From Gemmatimonadota bacterium (GTDB lineage: Bacteria > Gemmatimonadota > Gemmatimonadetes > Longimicrobiales > Gaopeijiaceae): a DNA stretch of 64,000 nucleotides. This document shows, in pieces, positions 1 to 10,600 of this stretch. Position numbers and translations under genes: made by a program. How positions within the stretch are numbered: the first letter of the stretch is position 1; the number at the start of each line of letters is the position of its first letter. The notes under the pieces were generated by a model. It was given only the letters and a program-made list of their open reading frames with translations, searched no databases and was not told the origin of the DNA. The stretch is from NCBI GenBank assembly GCA_022823225.1, contig JAJDXM010000046.1:1-64000 (forward strand), in the 5' to 3' direction.

Positions 1-107
1 CCTGAATCCCCCTCCGCTCGCCATCCCTGCACCGTCACCGGCACTCCTCGCTCTCTCGTCACACGGTCCAACGGCACAATCACCACCCAGATACCGCCCT
101 CAGGTCG
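1..107. other. window edge, no gene seen
   Basis: These bases lie downstream of the SLC13 permease stop. I see no supported coding frame, RNA gene or clear terminator here. Confidence 0.5.
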
Positions 108-1859
108 CTACCCTGGCTCCGTGTGAGAAATCCGGGGTAGGGTGAGCGGCGTACCCAGCCGCGCGTAGTCCCCGAAGCGGTATCCGCCGGGGCCGTACAC
201 CATCAGGTTGGTCTGGTACGCGAGCGGCGTCATGAACGAGGCCGACGCGGAGAGCGCGACCGCGATCGCCACCGTCCGGGTGTCGATGCCGAAGCCCGCG
301 GCCGTCGAGATCGCGATCGGGAGCACGAGCGCGGCGGCCGCGTTGTTCGTAATGATCGAGCTGAGCGCGACCGTGCTGATGACGATCCCGGCCATGGCCC
401 CCGCCGGTCCCCAACGGCCGAAGCCTCCCGCCACCAGATCGGCGGCCGCCTGCCCCAGACCGGAGACCTCGACCGCCGCCGCCAGCCCGAACGCGGCCCC
501 GATGACCACGATGACGTCGAAGTCGATCGAATCCTTCGCTTCGTTCGGCGTCAGGATGCCCAGGCCGACCAGCGCGAGCGCGCCCAGCAGGGATAGGTGC
601 AGGATGGGCAGGACGTTGAAGGCCGCCCCCACCACGATTGCCGTCGCCACAACCAGAACGGTCCCCGCCTGGCGGGTGGGCGCCGGCGGAGGGCCCCCGA
701 GGAGCAGGATCAGCGCGAAGTCGTTCCGGTCCCGCCACCGGTCCGCGAAGCCCCGGTCGGAGATGACCAGGAGGGTGTCGCCCGGCTTCAGTTGAGCCAG
801 TGCCAGACGGCCGTGGATCGGTTCCCCCGCCCTGTGGATCGCCACGACCGTCGCCTGGTAGCGGGCCAGGAAGCGGACGTCCACCAGAGAATGCCCGACC
901 AGCGGCGATTCCGTCGCGATCACGGCCTCGAAGTACGCGTGCCTCGGGCTCCTGAACTCGTATGGGAGGTGTGGCTGCTGCGCCGAGGCCAGCCCCGAGA
1001 TGTCATGGAGCTCGAGAACCGCATCGGTGCCCCCCAGCACTGTCAGGAAGTCGCCGCCCCGGAGCACCTTGTCCGGCGCGATCTGGCCCGCGCCCTCGCC
1101 GCCGCGTTCGAAGTAGACGATTCTCGCCCCCTCCGGCAGTGCCGTCTGCGCGTGCGACACCGACTGCCCATCGAGCGGCCCCCCCGGTTCCACAATCATG
1201 CGCACGCTGAAGCTGCGGCCGCCGGTGCGCACCTCCTCATGCGGAGGCAGACGGTCGGGCAGAAGGTTGGGCGACAGGATTGCGTTGATCGCGAGGCCGG
1301 CCACCGCGATCGGCAGCGCGATCCGCGTCAGCTCGAACATCGTGAAGGGCGCGAGGCCATCCGCCTCCAGCAGTCCCGAGACCACCAGGTTCGTCGACGT
1401 GCCGATCAGGGTCGTCATCCCGCCCAGGATCGCCGCGAACGAGAGCGGCATCAGATACCGGGAAGCCGAATCGCCGCGCCGCTCCGCCCACTCCCCGACC
1501 TGTGGGGCGAGCATGGCGATGATCGGGGTGTTGTTGAGGAAGGCCGAGGCGGCTGCAACCGGAATCGTGAGGCGCGCCAGCGCCATGCGGACGCTGCGTC
1601 CGGCCCCCAGCGTGGCGTGCACGATCGGCTGGAGCGCGCCGGTCCGCTCCACCGCTCGCGCCAGCACGTAGAGCGCGGCAACGGTGATCGGGGCGGGGTT
1701 CGCGTACCCCTGGAAGGCCTCCGCCGGGGTCACCACCCCCGCGACCATCAGGATGACCACGGCGGCCATGAAGGTCACCGCCGGGGCAAACAGGTCGCGG
1801 GCGAGGAGCGCGACCGCCGCGCCCACCACCCCCAGGGTCAGCCAGGCTTCCCAACTCAT
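108..1859 (-). CDS. SLC13/DASS-family permease with two TrkA-C domains
   Basis: A predicted inner-membrane anion or dicarboxylate transporter of 583 residues. Hydrophobic helices fill roughly residues 1-200 and 390-575. The helix-breaking NNTP motif and the GTSTNLV motif in the first half, and SIITNNAAAA in the second half, are typical of the divalent anion:Na+ symporter family. Between the halves (about 215-380) lie two soluble segments resembling the TrkA-C regulatory domains found in the sulfate/silicate-type subgroup. The ATG is preceded by GGAGGAG with a 6-nt spacer, which fixes the start. Substrate cannot be read from sequence; sulfate, phosphate or C4-dicarboxylates are possible. Confidence 0.9.
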   Translation of the reverse strand: MSWEAWLTLGVVGAAVALLARDLFAPAVTFMAAVVILMVAGVVTPAEAFQGYANPAPITVAALYVLARAVERTGALQPIVHATLGAGRSVRMALARLTIPVAAASAFLNNTPIIAMLAPQVGEWAERRGDSASRYLMPLSFAAILGGMTTLIGTSTNLVVSGLLEADGLAPFTMFELTRIALPIAVAGLAINAILSPNLLPDRLPPHEEVRTGGRSFSVRMIVEPGGPLDGQSVSHAQTALPEGARIVYFERGGEGAGQIAPDKVLRGGDFLTVLGGTDAVLELHDISGLASAQQPHLPYEFRSPRHAYFEAVIATESPLVGHSLVDVRFLARYQATVVAIHRAGEPIHGRLALAQLKPGDTLLVISDRGFADRWRDRNDFALILLLGGPPPAPTRQAGTVLVVATAIVVGAAFNVLPILHLSLLGALALVGLGILTPNEAKDSIDFDVIVVIGAAFGLAAAVEVSGLGQAAADLVAGGFGRWGPAGAMAGIVISTVALSSIITNNAAAALVLPIAISTAAGFGIDTRTVAIAVALSASASFMTPLAYQTNLMVYGPGGYRFGDYARLGTPLTLPRISHTEPG

Positions 1860-1904
1860 TGCAAACTCCTCCGCTTGCTGTCGGGCCGCCTGCAGACCCC
1901 TTGG

Positions 1905-2243
1905 CTATCGACCGATAAGGAACCCGAGCAGCAGGTTCATGAGTGCGATCGCGACCGCGGCCATCAGCGCGGCGCGAAAGCTGCTGATCTCGAATCCCCG
2001 GACCACCGACGCGGTGAACTTGAGCGCGACCGCGTTGACCACGAGCGCGATCAGCCCGACGGTGAGAATGAGGAGCGGCGCCAGGATGGCGCCGAAGACA
2101 AACCAGATCAGCCCGTTGACCAGGCCGACGACGACAGCGCTGATCAGCGCCGGCACCGCACCGTCGACCTCGACGCCGTCGATCATCTTGCTCGCCACGT
2201 ACAGCACGCCCGCGCTGACCAGCGTATGGATCACGAATTCCAC
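1905..2243 (-). CDS. small four-helix membrane protein, phage-holin-family (DUF) type
   Basis: A 112-residue, almost wholly hydrophobic protein with about four membrane helices (near 4-20, 30-50, 53-75 and 88-110). It resembles the chromosomal 'phage holin family' membrane proteins related to YvlD. There is no lysis cassette or other phage gene nearby, so the holin name should be read as a family label only. The GTG start has GGAGG seven bases upstream. It lies 45 bp upstream of the permease on the same strand and may be co-transcribed with it. Function unknown. Confidence 0.75.
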   Translation of the reverse strand: MEFVIHTLVSAGVLYVASKMIDGVEVDGAVPALISAVVVGLVNGLIWFVFGAILAPLLILTVGLIALVVNAVALKFTASVVRGFEISSFRAALMAAVAIALMNLLLGFLIGR

Positions 2244-2380
2244 GACTCAACCTCCATGTCGCCTGGGTGTGAACACAGTAGATACATGAATGGGACGAGT
2301 GGGGGCCGCGCAAGGTTTCGCCGGCGGCCCCGCGCACCCTGCCGCCGGAGGCCCCGGCCGCCCCCGCCACACCATTCCCG

Positions 2381-4774
2381 CTACGGTATCAGATTCCGCC
2401 TTCCCGTGTTCCGCACGATGAACAGCCCGTCGCCGGTGCTCGTCATCACCACCACCCCGCTCTTGAAGTACGGGTAGTTGCTCCACGAGGCGCCTCCGTA
2501 CGGCGAGTTGTCGAAGAACGCGATCTCGACGGGGTTGGTGGGCTCCGTGATGTCCAGGATCCTGAGCCCCGCCCCGTAGTTCGACTGGTACATCAGGTTG
2601 CCGACGATGTACAGGTTGTGGTCCGTGTCCGGCGTGCTGGCGATGTAGTCACCCACATGCTGGGGGTCGTCGAGGTCCTCGAGGTCCCAGATCAGGGTCC
2701 GGGTGCCCTCGACCAGCCCCTGGGGCTCGTCTCCCTCGTCGTTCATGTAGAAGTAGCGGTGGTCGTCGGTGAGCCAGCCCTGGTGCGCGTACGCGACCGC
2801 CGGATAGGACGCGAACGAGATCGCGACCGGATTGTCCTTGTCCGTGACGTCGGAGATGCTCAGCGCGTTCTCGTTGGATCCCAGACAGATCTCGCGGCCC
2901 CGGTAGTCCTCGTCGGGACCGTGGTAGATGACGCACTGTGCGTCGTGGGAATACCCCGTGCCGCGCCGGCCCGTGTTCGTGTCGGCGAAGCACCCCGCGA
3001 AGACCGGGTGGGCGGGCTCGCTCAGGTCGAGCATGTGCAGTCCGCCGCCGCAGGTCTCGCCGCCCCCGCTGGCGCCCACCACGTACGCGTAGGGCGTTTC
3101 CGGATTGATCACGATGTTGTGGGCGCTGGCGATCCCGTCGTAGTGGAAGTCCGGCTCGAAGGTGACCGGCTCGCCGTTCACGTCGCGCAGGCGCCGCAGG
3201 TCGAACACCTGGACGCCGTGCTCGCCGGCGCCGTCGGCCACGATGTAGGCGTGGTCGGCGTAGACCTTCATGTCACGCCAGATCGCGCTGCGCGAGCCCG
3301 GGGTCTTGGGCAGGTTGCCCAGCATGACCGGGTTGTAGGGATCGGTGAGGTCGACGAAGGAGGTGCCGTCGGTACGCCCCACGATCGCGATCTCGCGCTC
3401 CGTCTCCGGATCGGTCCAGCCCCACAGGTCGTTCACGCGGGCCCCCCGGCCGCCGGCAAGCTCCTTGATCGGCAGGAAGGAGATGATGTTGACGTTGTCG
3501 CACTCGTAGCCCGCGGCGTCGTTCTCGGTGCACTCGATCTCCTCCTCGAGCCCGGTAATGGCGGGGAGACCGCGGTGATCCCCGAGCACGAGGTCGCCGT
3601 CGCCCCATCCACCTCCGGCACCGCGCTGGGCGATGACCACGCCGCCCGCGCGCTCGTCGACGCCGCTCGCGCCGATCGCCACGATGTCGCCCGCCACCGC
3701 GAAGGAGTTCCCGAAGGAGGCCCGCTCCCCGAGGGCCGGGTTGCCCGCTTCGGTGGCGCCGGTCCAGCCGGCCATCTCGTCCCAGGTGAAGCGATGCACG
3801 GTTCCGGCACCGTCAGCAGCCCCGGGCGCACCGACCCAGACCTCGTCACCGGCAAAACCGATCACCGACCCGAACCGGGAGCGCATTCCTCCGCTGAACG
3901 GCACGAGGTTCGCGCGGTGCTCCCAGCTGCCCGCGCCTTCGTCGAAAGTGTAGGTGACGACGCCCCCCGCACCGCCGCCCCCACTCGGCGCCCCGACCAG
4001 GGCCAGCGATCCCCGAAGCGCGATCGCCGACCCGAACCCGGCATCCTCGGCGAAGGCATCGGGCGCCTCCAGCCGGCCAAGAGGCGTGAATTCTCCCGAA
4101 GCAGCGTCCACCCCGAAGGCGTGGACTTCGACCGACGCCTCCCGGGTCGCCGCCGTGGCCACCAGCGCCAGGCCTCCGCTCAGCGCCACCCGCGTCCCGA
4201 AGGATGGGCCGGCCTCGCCGGGATAATAGCTGCCCCGCTGCGTCCACTCCGAGCCATCGAGCACGAAGAGGTACACGGCCCCCGCGCCCTCGTCCTCGCC
4301 CGGCGCCGACACCAGCACGGCCCCGCCGTCCAGCGACACCGACGTCCCGAAGCCGCCGCCCGGCGCATCCGACGACAGCCGCCCGGCCTCGGTCCAGCCG
4401 CCCCGCCCGTCCGCGCGGTACACGAAGACCGCCCCCGCGCCGTCCTCCCACGCGGGCGCCCCGACCATCACCAGGTCGCCCTCGGCCGCCAGCGCCCGCC
4501 CGAAACCATCGGGAGGCCCTGGAGCGGCCGACACGCTCAGCCGCCCGACCTCGCCCCAGGCGCCGCCGCTGCGCCCGTAGACGTATACCACGCCGGGAAG
4601 CGCTCCGGCCCCCGGTTCGCCGACCAGCACCTGCTGGCCGCCCACGGCGATGCTGGCGCCGTACTGCTGGCCCTCAAGGGTGCCGGGGGCCGCAAACGGG
4701 GCCGCGGCCATCGTCCATGCCGCGATGGCGGCCGCAATGAGAGAAGGTGCGAAGGGTCGGCGACAGGTCTTCAT
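2381..4774 (-). CDS. choice-of-anchor B family secreted beta-propeller protein
   Basis: A 797-residue exported protein. The start chosen is the ATG with GAGG seven bases upstream; it begins a signal peptide (MKTCRR, hydrophobic core, Ala-rich cleavage region near 27-32). The first half (about 35-400) is a chain of FG-GAP-like repeats with recurring 'FG..V.....VLVGAP' units, expected to form an integrin-alpha-like propeller. The second half (about 430-790) carries LVIVD-type repeats with phrases such as GTSFVDLTDP, VQVFDLRRL and LRILDITEPTNP, matching the choice-of-anchor B domain. Such proteins are cell-surface or secreted and their ligands are unknown. Its start is 134 nt from the lipoprotein gene that lies upstream on the same strand. 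Confidence 0.85.
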   Translation of the reverse strand: MKTCRRPFAPSLIAAAIAAWTMAAAPFAAPGTLEGQQYGASIAVGGQQVLVGEPGAGALPGVVYVYGRSGGAWGEVGRLSVSAAPGPPDGFGRALAAEGDLVMVGAPAWEDGAGAVFVYRADGRGGWTEAGRLSSDAPGGGFGTSVSLDGGAVLVSAPGEDEGAGAVYLFVLDGSEWTQRGSYYPGEAGPSFGTRVALSGGLALVATAATREASVEVHAFGVDAASGEFTPLGRLEAPDAFAEDAGFGSAIALRGSLALVGAPSGGGGAGGVVTYTFDEGAGSWEHRANLVPFSGGMRSRFGSVIGFAGDEVWVGAPGAADGAGTVHRFTWDEMAGWTGATEAGNPALGERASFGNSFAVAGDIVAIGASGVDERAGGVVIAQRGAGGGWGDGDLVLGDHRGLPAITGLEEEIECTENDAAGYECDNVNIISFLPIKELAGGRGARVNDLWGWTDPETEREIAIVGRTDGTSFVDLTDPYNPVMLGNLPKTPGSRSAIWRDMKVYADHAYIVADGAGEHGVQVFDLRRLRDVNGEPVTFEPDFHYDGIASAHNIVINPETPYAYVVGASGGGETCGGGLHMLDLSEPAHPVFAGCFADTNTGRRGTGYSHDAQCVIYHGPDEDYRGREICLGSNENALSISDVTDKDNPVAISFASYPAVAYAHQGWLTDDHRYFYMNDEGDEPQGLVEGTRTLIWDLEDLDDPQHVGDYIASTPDTDHNLYIVGNLMYQSNYGAGLRILDITEPTNPVEIAFFDNSPYGGASWSNYPYFKSGVVVMTSTGDGLFIVRNTGRRNLIP

Positions 4775-4907
4775 GGGATTGCCTCGTCCGTTGTGTTGCA
4801 GGGGTTCGGTCGGCTTCAATGTAAAGCCGACGGACGAACACGGGCCACCCGCCGCGGTCGCGCGCCCGGCCCCGGAGCACGGGCGCCAACCCGCAACCCA
4901 CCCCCCC

Positions 4908-5447
4908 TTACCGCCGCACGCCCGTGCGCACCTCCATGAAGAGATCGTCGTAGACCTGGCGGAACTCTTCCCGGACCGCCTCCGGCAGCGCGCCGGGATG
5001 CCAGCCCCGGCCGATCCGCGTGGTCACCTCGTTCTGCAGTTCCCAGATGACCCGGTACACGGCCCCGCCGCCGAACTCCGGCTCGAGCGCGCGTCCGCGC
5101 AGCACGAAGCGGTTGCGCGCATTGGAAACCCCCCTGACCTCTTCCTCCGCCACGACCTGCCGCTCCACCCAATTGCTCTCGTAGTAGAGCTCCTGGGTGC
5201 TCTGCTCACGCCGGTCGATCCGAAACGCGTGCTTCCGGATGATCATCTGGACACCCGCGTCCAGGGTGGCCGGGGTCATCCGCCCCATGTCCTCGCGCCA
5301 GTAGGTCCGGGAGTACTCGCGGACCCCCGCCAGGGCCGCGCACCCGGACGAGAGCACGGCCATCACCGCAAACCAGATGAAAACAGCACGCGGCCGGCAA
5401 AACCTCGCCGGCCGCGGCTGTTCCCACCTCTCGTGGGTCGTTCTCAC
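4908..5447 (-). CDS. predicted lipoprotein, paralogue of the next gene
   Basis: A 179-residue protein with an N-terminal hydrophobic stretch ending in a lipobox (LSSGC, Cys36). The mature part shares several blocks with the gene just upstream on the same strand: a YWREDMGRM / FWREDLGRM motif, a VVAEEE.RGV.NARNR motif and an ending EVRT..RR. The two are therefore tandem duplicates. The start is a GTG seven bases after the neighbour's stop, with no strong ribosome-binding site. I do not recognise a named family; position after a SusC-SusD pair suggests an envelope role tied to that system. Confidence 0.7.
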   Translation of the reverse strand: MRTTHERWEQPRPARFCRPRAVFIWFAVMAVLSSGCAALAGVREYSRTYWREDMGRMTPATLDAGVQMIIRKHAFRIDRREQSTQELYYESNWVERQVVAEEEVRGVSNARNRFVLRGRALEPEFGGGAVYRVIWELQNEVTTRIGRGWHPGALPEAVREEFRQVYDDLFMEVRTGVRR

Positions 5448-5454
5448 GGGATCG

Positions 5455-5997
5455 TCAGCGCCTGATCTGCGTCCTGACTTCGAGCATCAGATCGGTGTGG
5501 ATCGGACGGAACTCCTCGATGACCGACGCCGGCACGATGTCGGGGTGCCAGTTGGCGTTGGTCTCGGTCGTGACCTCGTTCTCGAACTGCCAGGTCATCC
5601 GGTAGTTGTCGATGTTCGCGGCGCCGGACTCCACGCCCCTGATCACGATGCGGTTGCGGGCGTTGGTGACGCCCCGCAATTCCTCCTCGGCCACGACCGC
5701 ACGCGGGATCCAGTCCAGCTCCCAGCGTGCCTCGCCCCCCAGCGTTTGCCTCTGCTGAAGGCGCAGCGAGTGCTTCTGCAGGATCTTCTGGAGCGCTTCA
5801 TCCATGGTCGGGATGTTCATCCGGCCGAGATCCTCGCGCCAGAAGTTCCGCGCCACGGGGCCCGCGCTCGCGCATCCCGAGACGACGATCAACAAAGCCA
5901 TCAGCGCCACGCAGGCAGCGAGCGGCCGGCCGCGGGCCGGCCGCCGCTGCACGCGCGACGCTGCAAAGCCGCTAACGACGCCTCTCAATGGTCTCAT
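5455..5997 (-). CDS. predicted lipoprotein overlapping the susD-like gene end
   Basis: A 180-residue lipoprotein if translation begins at the ATG at 5997, which lies inside the last codons of the SusD-like gene (26-nt overlap). A long basic N-region leads to a hydrophobic helix and a VVSGC lipobox (Cys42). An in-frame ATG at 6006 or a TTG a few codons downstream are alternatives. Mature sequence is paralogous to the following gene (FWREDLGRM, VVAEEELRGVTNARNR, EVRTQIRR). No recognised domain. It probably forms one operon with SusC, SusD and its paralogue. Confidence 0.7.
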   Translation of the reverse strand: MRPLRGVVSGFAASRVQRRPARGRPLAACVALMALLIVVSGCASAGPVARNFWREDLGRMNIPTMDEALQKILQKHSLRLQQRQTLGGEARWELDWIPRAVVAEEELRGVTNARNRIVIRGVESGAANIDNYRMTWQFENEVTTETNANWHPDIVPASVIEEFRPIHTDLMLEVRTQIRR

Positions 5998-7663
5998 CGT
6001 CAGCATTCTGTGCTGCTTTTCTCCACATTTCGAAGATTCTGGCCTTGTTCCGCAGGCCGGCCGGCGTGACATCGTCGAGGATGTCGGGCGCCGAGCTGGC
6101 TCCACCGGGACCGCCGAAGGTGTAGATCTCCATCAGCAGGAGATCGAGTTCGATGCCGGGAATCGGCAACTGCATCCAGCTGTGCTGCACCAGATCGCCC
6201 CAACCGCGGTCGTCGAAGTACGCTGTCCCCATCCCGTACAGGAACAACTCGATTCGCTTCTCGTACTTGAGGGCCGCCCAGAGGTCGCCGCAGGAACCGT
6301 CGTTATTCTTCGGCACGCAGCGGTCGCCACCCGGCGCCACACCGTTCACATCGGTGAACGGGGGCAGTTCGCCGTTCGCCCGCCACTTGTTCACGGTTTC
6401 CATGGCCGCGGCCATGTTGCCCAGGTTGTAGTTCGCCTCGGCGGCGATGAACTCGAGCTCCTTCTCGACCAGGTCGGGCCAGAACGTCTCGTAGCGATGT
6501 TCATACCAGGTGTACGCCCAGCGCCAGTCGATGTAGTTGGAGTAGTGATAGATGCCGCGGTCGGCCGGGAAGGGGCTGTTGCCCATGTAGCGATGGTACT
6601 TCCCGCACCTGGCACTGCTGGCGAACGGGCATGGCCCGACCGGCGCGATCCGGACGTCGTCCGTATCCAGGTCGAAGGGCGTGCGCTGGTCCAGCGGCGC
6701 ACTGATCCACTGCTGGTAGTTGCCCGACGCGTCCGACGGGCCGATTTCGCGGTTGTCCTTGCGGGTCCAGCCAGTGAACCACGCGTTGTACCGCTTCGGC
6801 TGGTGGATGCACCAGTTGCCGCCCGCTTCACGCACGCAGCCGTAGGGCTCCGAAAGCCCCATCTGCGCGTCGGCGAGGATCGCCGACCAGTTGAGCGCCT
6901 GGCGCTCGGCCGGCGTGCGCGGCATCTGCGTGCGGTAGCGCGTGCGCATGCCCCGCGCCACCTCGGCCAACCGGGGACCGTCCCAGTCGCCCGAGAATCC
7001 GTGCCAGGCCGACGGGATCGTGAAGCCGCCCCGCTCGGCACCCTGGATCACCTCCGCGTACAGCTCCTCGGCCTTCGCCCAGACCTGGTCGGACGGAACC
7101 GGTTCGAGCATGCCGAGTTCGTCCGCCGTCACCGCTTCGGTGACCAGGAACGCCTGGTCGTAGATCACGGCCAGGTTTGAGAAGTTCAACGCCTGGATGA
7201 ACTTGCCGAAGAGCACCAGGCGGTCGGTGTTGTCGGGTTCCCCGGGACCCTCCTGGATCCTCAGTCCCCCTTCGATGGCAAGCAGCCCGTCCCGCACTCC
7301 CGCAAGGGAGAGGTAGGACTGCTGCCAGGGATACCTGGCCACGGCATTGCTGCCGTACGATGCGTCGTTGTTCCAGGCGACCCGCGGCTCGGAACAGTTG
7401 TCCCGCATCCCGAAGTTGCCCCAGGACGAGGAGTGGGAGTCGGCGACACAGCTCATCACCGAACCCGGGTAAAAGCCCTGGGTGACGTTCTCCCAGGTCT
7501 GGAACCCGCCCGAAACCAGCGCTTCCACGTCCCCGGGGGTCTGGATGGCGCGCTCCCGGTCCGGGGCGTTCAGGTTCTGGACCTCGAGATCGAGGCATGC
7601 GCTCCCGGCTAGCACCGTGGCGACGCAAAGCCCGATCGTCGAGCTCAGTTTCTTCATTCTCAT
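5972..7663 (-). CDS. RagB/SusD family outer-membrane nutrient-binding lipoprotein
   Basis: A 563-residue SusD-type surface lipoprotein that would cap the adjacent SusC channel and bind substrate. It has a signal peptide with lipobox LAGSAC near residue 23, the N-terminal 'NLNAPDRERAIQTPGDVEALVSGGF' type region seen in the family, and a C-terminal segment where alpha-helical TPR-like sequences alternate with loops. The ATG has AAGGAG eight bases upstream. It starts 22 bases after the SusC stop, as usual for the pair. Substrate (glycan or peptide) cannot be inferred, because no glycoside hydrolase lies next to it. Confidence 0.88.
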   Translation of the reverse strand: MRMKKLSSTIGLCVATVLAGSACLDLEVQNLNAPDRERAIQTPGDVEALVSGGFQTWENVTQGFYPGSVMSCVADSHSSSWGNFGMRDNCSEPRVAWNNDASYGSNAVARYPWQQSYLSLAGVRDGLLAIEGGLRIQEGPGEPDNTDRLVLFGKFIQALNFSNLAVIYDQAFLVTEAVTADELGMLEPVPSDQVWAKAEELYAEVIQGAERGGFTIPSAWHGFSGDWDGPRLAEVARGMRTRYRTQMPRTPAERQALNWSAILADAQMGLSEPYGCVREAGGNWCIHQPKRYNAWFTGWTRKDNREIGPSDASGNYQQWISAPLDQRTPFDLDTDDVRIAPVGPCPFASSARCGKYHRYMGNSPFPADRGIYHYSNYIDWRWAYTWYEHRYETFWPDLVEKELEFIAAEANYNLGNMAAAMETVNKWRANGELPPFTDVNGVAPGGDRCVPKNNDGSCGDLWAALKYEKRIELFLYGMGTAYFDDRGWGDLVQHSWMQLPIPGIELDLLLMEIYTFGGPGGASSAPDILDDVTPAGLRNKARIFEMWRKAAQNADDETIERRR

Positions 7664-7685
7664 TGAATCGATCTCCTTTCGTGTC

Positions 7686-10600
7686 CTAGAACGTGAACTG
7701 CGCGCTCAGGCTGATCCGCCTCGGATTCGGATACTGGTAGCCGTCGACGCGGGAGATGATGCCGCCCACCTCCGGATCGAAGCCGGTGTATTCCGTCAGG
7801 GTGTACACGTTGCGGCCGATCAGGCTGACCTCGGCGCCCGCCACCCGTCCGGCGAACATCGAATCGAGCCAGTCGGGGTTGATCGAGTAGGTCACACTCA
7901 GCTCCCTGAGCTTGATGTAGTCGCTCTTCTCGATGAACCAGTCGTTGTCGGCGTTCGTGTTGTAGAGGATCTGGTAGTAGGCGATCGGCTTCTTCAGGTT
8001 GTCGGGCCTGCCGCCCTGGTCCATGTCGCCCGACCGGTTGTCCCGGTACGCCCACTGGCGGGTCCCGTTGTAGACGTCCACGCCGAGCTCGCCGTCGAAG
8101 AGCGCGTAGAGGGCAAGGCCGCGCCACCGGAAGTTGTGCATCATGCTGAAGTTGAGGTCCGGCATGGTGTTGCCGAGGTACACGAAGTCGGTGCACCCGG
8201 CGGCGCCCTGGCGGCGCTCCTCGCACACGGTGTCGCGGGTGTAGTTCTGCCCGTAGCTCCTGACCGGCAGACCCCACTGGAAGACGTCCTGGCCGGTCAT
8301 GCCTTCGCTGTTGGTCCCCCAGAGACCCTGCGCGATCCCGTCGGTGTAGTTCGCACCGCCGACCCAGACCATCAGCCCGTCGTCATTGACCTGGAACTGG
8401 CTGCAGTCCGTTCCCGCCGGGAGGTCGGTGCAGCTCTTGGCCCACTTGACTCCGTAGTGGGCGCCGTAGATCTCGCCCTCGCGCACGTAGCGGGTGCCCG
8501 TGCGATACGGAGGCCGGTTGAGCTCCGTGATCTCGGAGCGGGAGCGGTCGAGGTTCAGCCGCACATTGTACGAGAAATCCTCGGTGGACAGAATCGGCGC
8601 TTCCAGGGTGTACTCAATGGTGTTCGACTCGAGCGTGCCCGCATTCTGCGTCTGCGACGAGAATCCGCCGCGCGACCTCGCCAGAGGCACCGAAAGTATC
8701 TGGTCGGTATCCGTCTTGAAGGCGTAGACCAGGCTCGTGCTGAACCGGTTGAAGAGCACCATGTTCACCCCGATCTCGCTCTCCGTGGAGAGCTGGGGCC
8801 GGATGTCCTTGTTGCCCTGCACGTTGGGCCTGATCGAGCCGGCGCTGACGACATAGGTCTCGTACTGGGCCGAAAAACCCGGCCGCCGCCCCGCGGTGCC
8901 CCGCGAGAAGAAGACCTTGAATTCGTTCACCTGGTCCGGCACCGGCCACCAGCTCTCCATCGACGGACGATAGGCGAACGAGGTCCGGTAGTACGTCGCC
9001 CAGCGCTGGGAAGCACCGAAGAGGCTCGATCCGTCGCGGCGCACGACGCCGTCGAAGATGTACTTGCCCAGGTAGTCCAGCCCCGTGATCAGGAAGTAGC
9101 CTTCCTCACGGGTGGTGTTCTCGCTGGAACTCGCGTTGCGCGAGTCGGGGTCGGTGTTCTGGAGCTGCGGAACCCCCGCCGCCACGAAGTCGGATCCGTA
9201 GCCATAGAAGTAGTAGTAGTCCTGCGTCCGCTGCAGGTAGCGCGCCCGCGTCCGGGTGTTCAGGTCGCCGAAGGCCCGGCTGACCGACGCCGTCACCTCG
9301 GCGTTCACCGCCTGGCGGCGGGAGTTCGACCGGGACGTGGATCCCTGGCTGGGCGCGTCGCCGTCCTCCGCGTTGTAGGGGACGCCCGCGGGGAAGAGGT
9401 AGTGGTAGTTGTAGAAGTTGCGGTCGACCGCAAACACGGCCTCCACGTCCGCCCACGATGTCGGGTTCCAGCGCGAGTTCATCGCCGCCTTCAGGTCCGA
9501 GTTGAAGGTCATGGGGTCGGAAAGTTCCGCAAAGTAGAGCGGGTTGCTTGCCTGCGCCAGCGCGTCGGGCTCGTAGTAGAAGCAGCCCTCGTCGGGGCAC
9601 GCGTTGGACGGGTACTCGTTGCCCGTGCAGTTCTGGCGAACCGCGTCGTTGGGGCTGGTGCACGGGTCGCGCGCCAGCAGGTCGACGTACGGGCCCATGA
9701 AGGTCAGCCCATAGAAGCTGACGTTGGCCTGGTCGTTGTTGTTCTGCGTGTACACGGCGCTGAAGTTCATCGTCAGCCCGTCGCGCACGTTGTTGTCCAG
9801 GTTCATCCGGAAGCCCTTGCGCCCGAACCCGTCGAAGAACTGCGGGAAGATGCCCATGTCCCGGTGGTGCTCGAAGGAGGTCCGGTAGTTGGTGCCGCCG
9901 TCACGGCCCTCGACCACCCCGTAGTTCGTGAGCAGCCAGCCGTCCTGGAAGATCCGGTCGATGTGATCGTAGAGCGGCATGTGGGAAGGCCACTCGCCGT
10001 CCGCAAACGAGTTGTGGACGCCGTCGCCGTTCAGGTCCGGGTTCTCGATGTTGGGATCGGAGAGGTCGGTGATCCGGTTACCATCCACGGAGACCAGGTA
10101 CCCCTCCGAGTCGGTCTTCCACGGGTGGTTCTGCGAGAGCGGAATGCGCCCGACCTGCTGGTCGACGCCCGTCTCGTTGCGGTACTGCAGCCGGTTGTAG
10201 TCCCGGCCGCCGAAGCCCGCGCCCCGCTTGGTGAAGATCTGGATCACCCCGTTGGCGGCGCGCGAGCCGTACATCGACGCGCCCGCCGCGCCCTTGACGA
10301 TCTCGAAGCTCTCGATGTCGAGCGCCGCGATGTCGTCGAAGCTGCTGGTCGTGATCACGTTGTCCACGATGATCAGCGGAGTCTCGGATCCGGAGATCGA
10401 ACTCGCCGCACGCAGCATGATCTGCGAGGTGGACCCCGGGGTCCCGCTGGTGCTCTGCACCTTCACGCCGGGCACCTTGCCCACGAGCCAGCCCTCGGCC
10501 GATACCGGCGGTACCGGGAGGTCGGCGATGTCGACCTTGTCGACGGTGAAGGGCAGCTTGACCTTCGGAGTCCCGCGGGCCACGCCCGTGACCACGATCT

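Noticed and set aside
1905-2243. Phage holin as sign of a prophage
   Set aside because: No endolysin, capsid or integrase gene is nearby; the family includes ordinary chromosomal membrane proteins.
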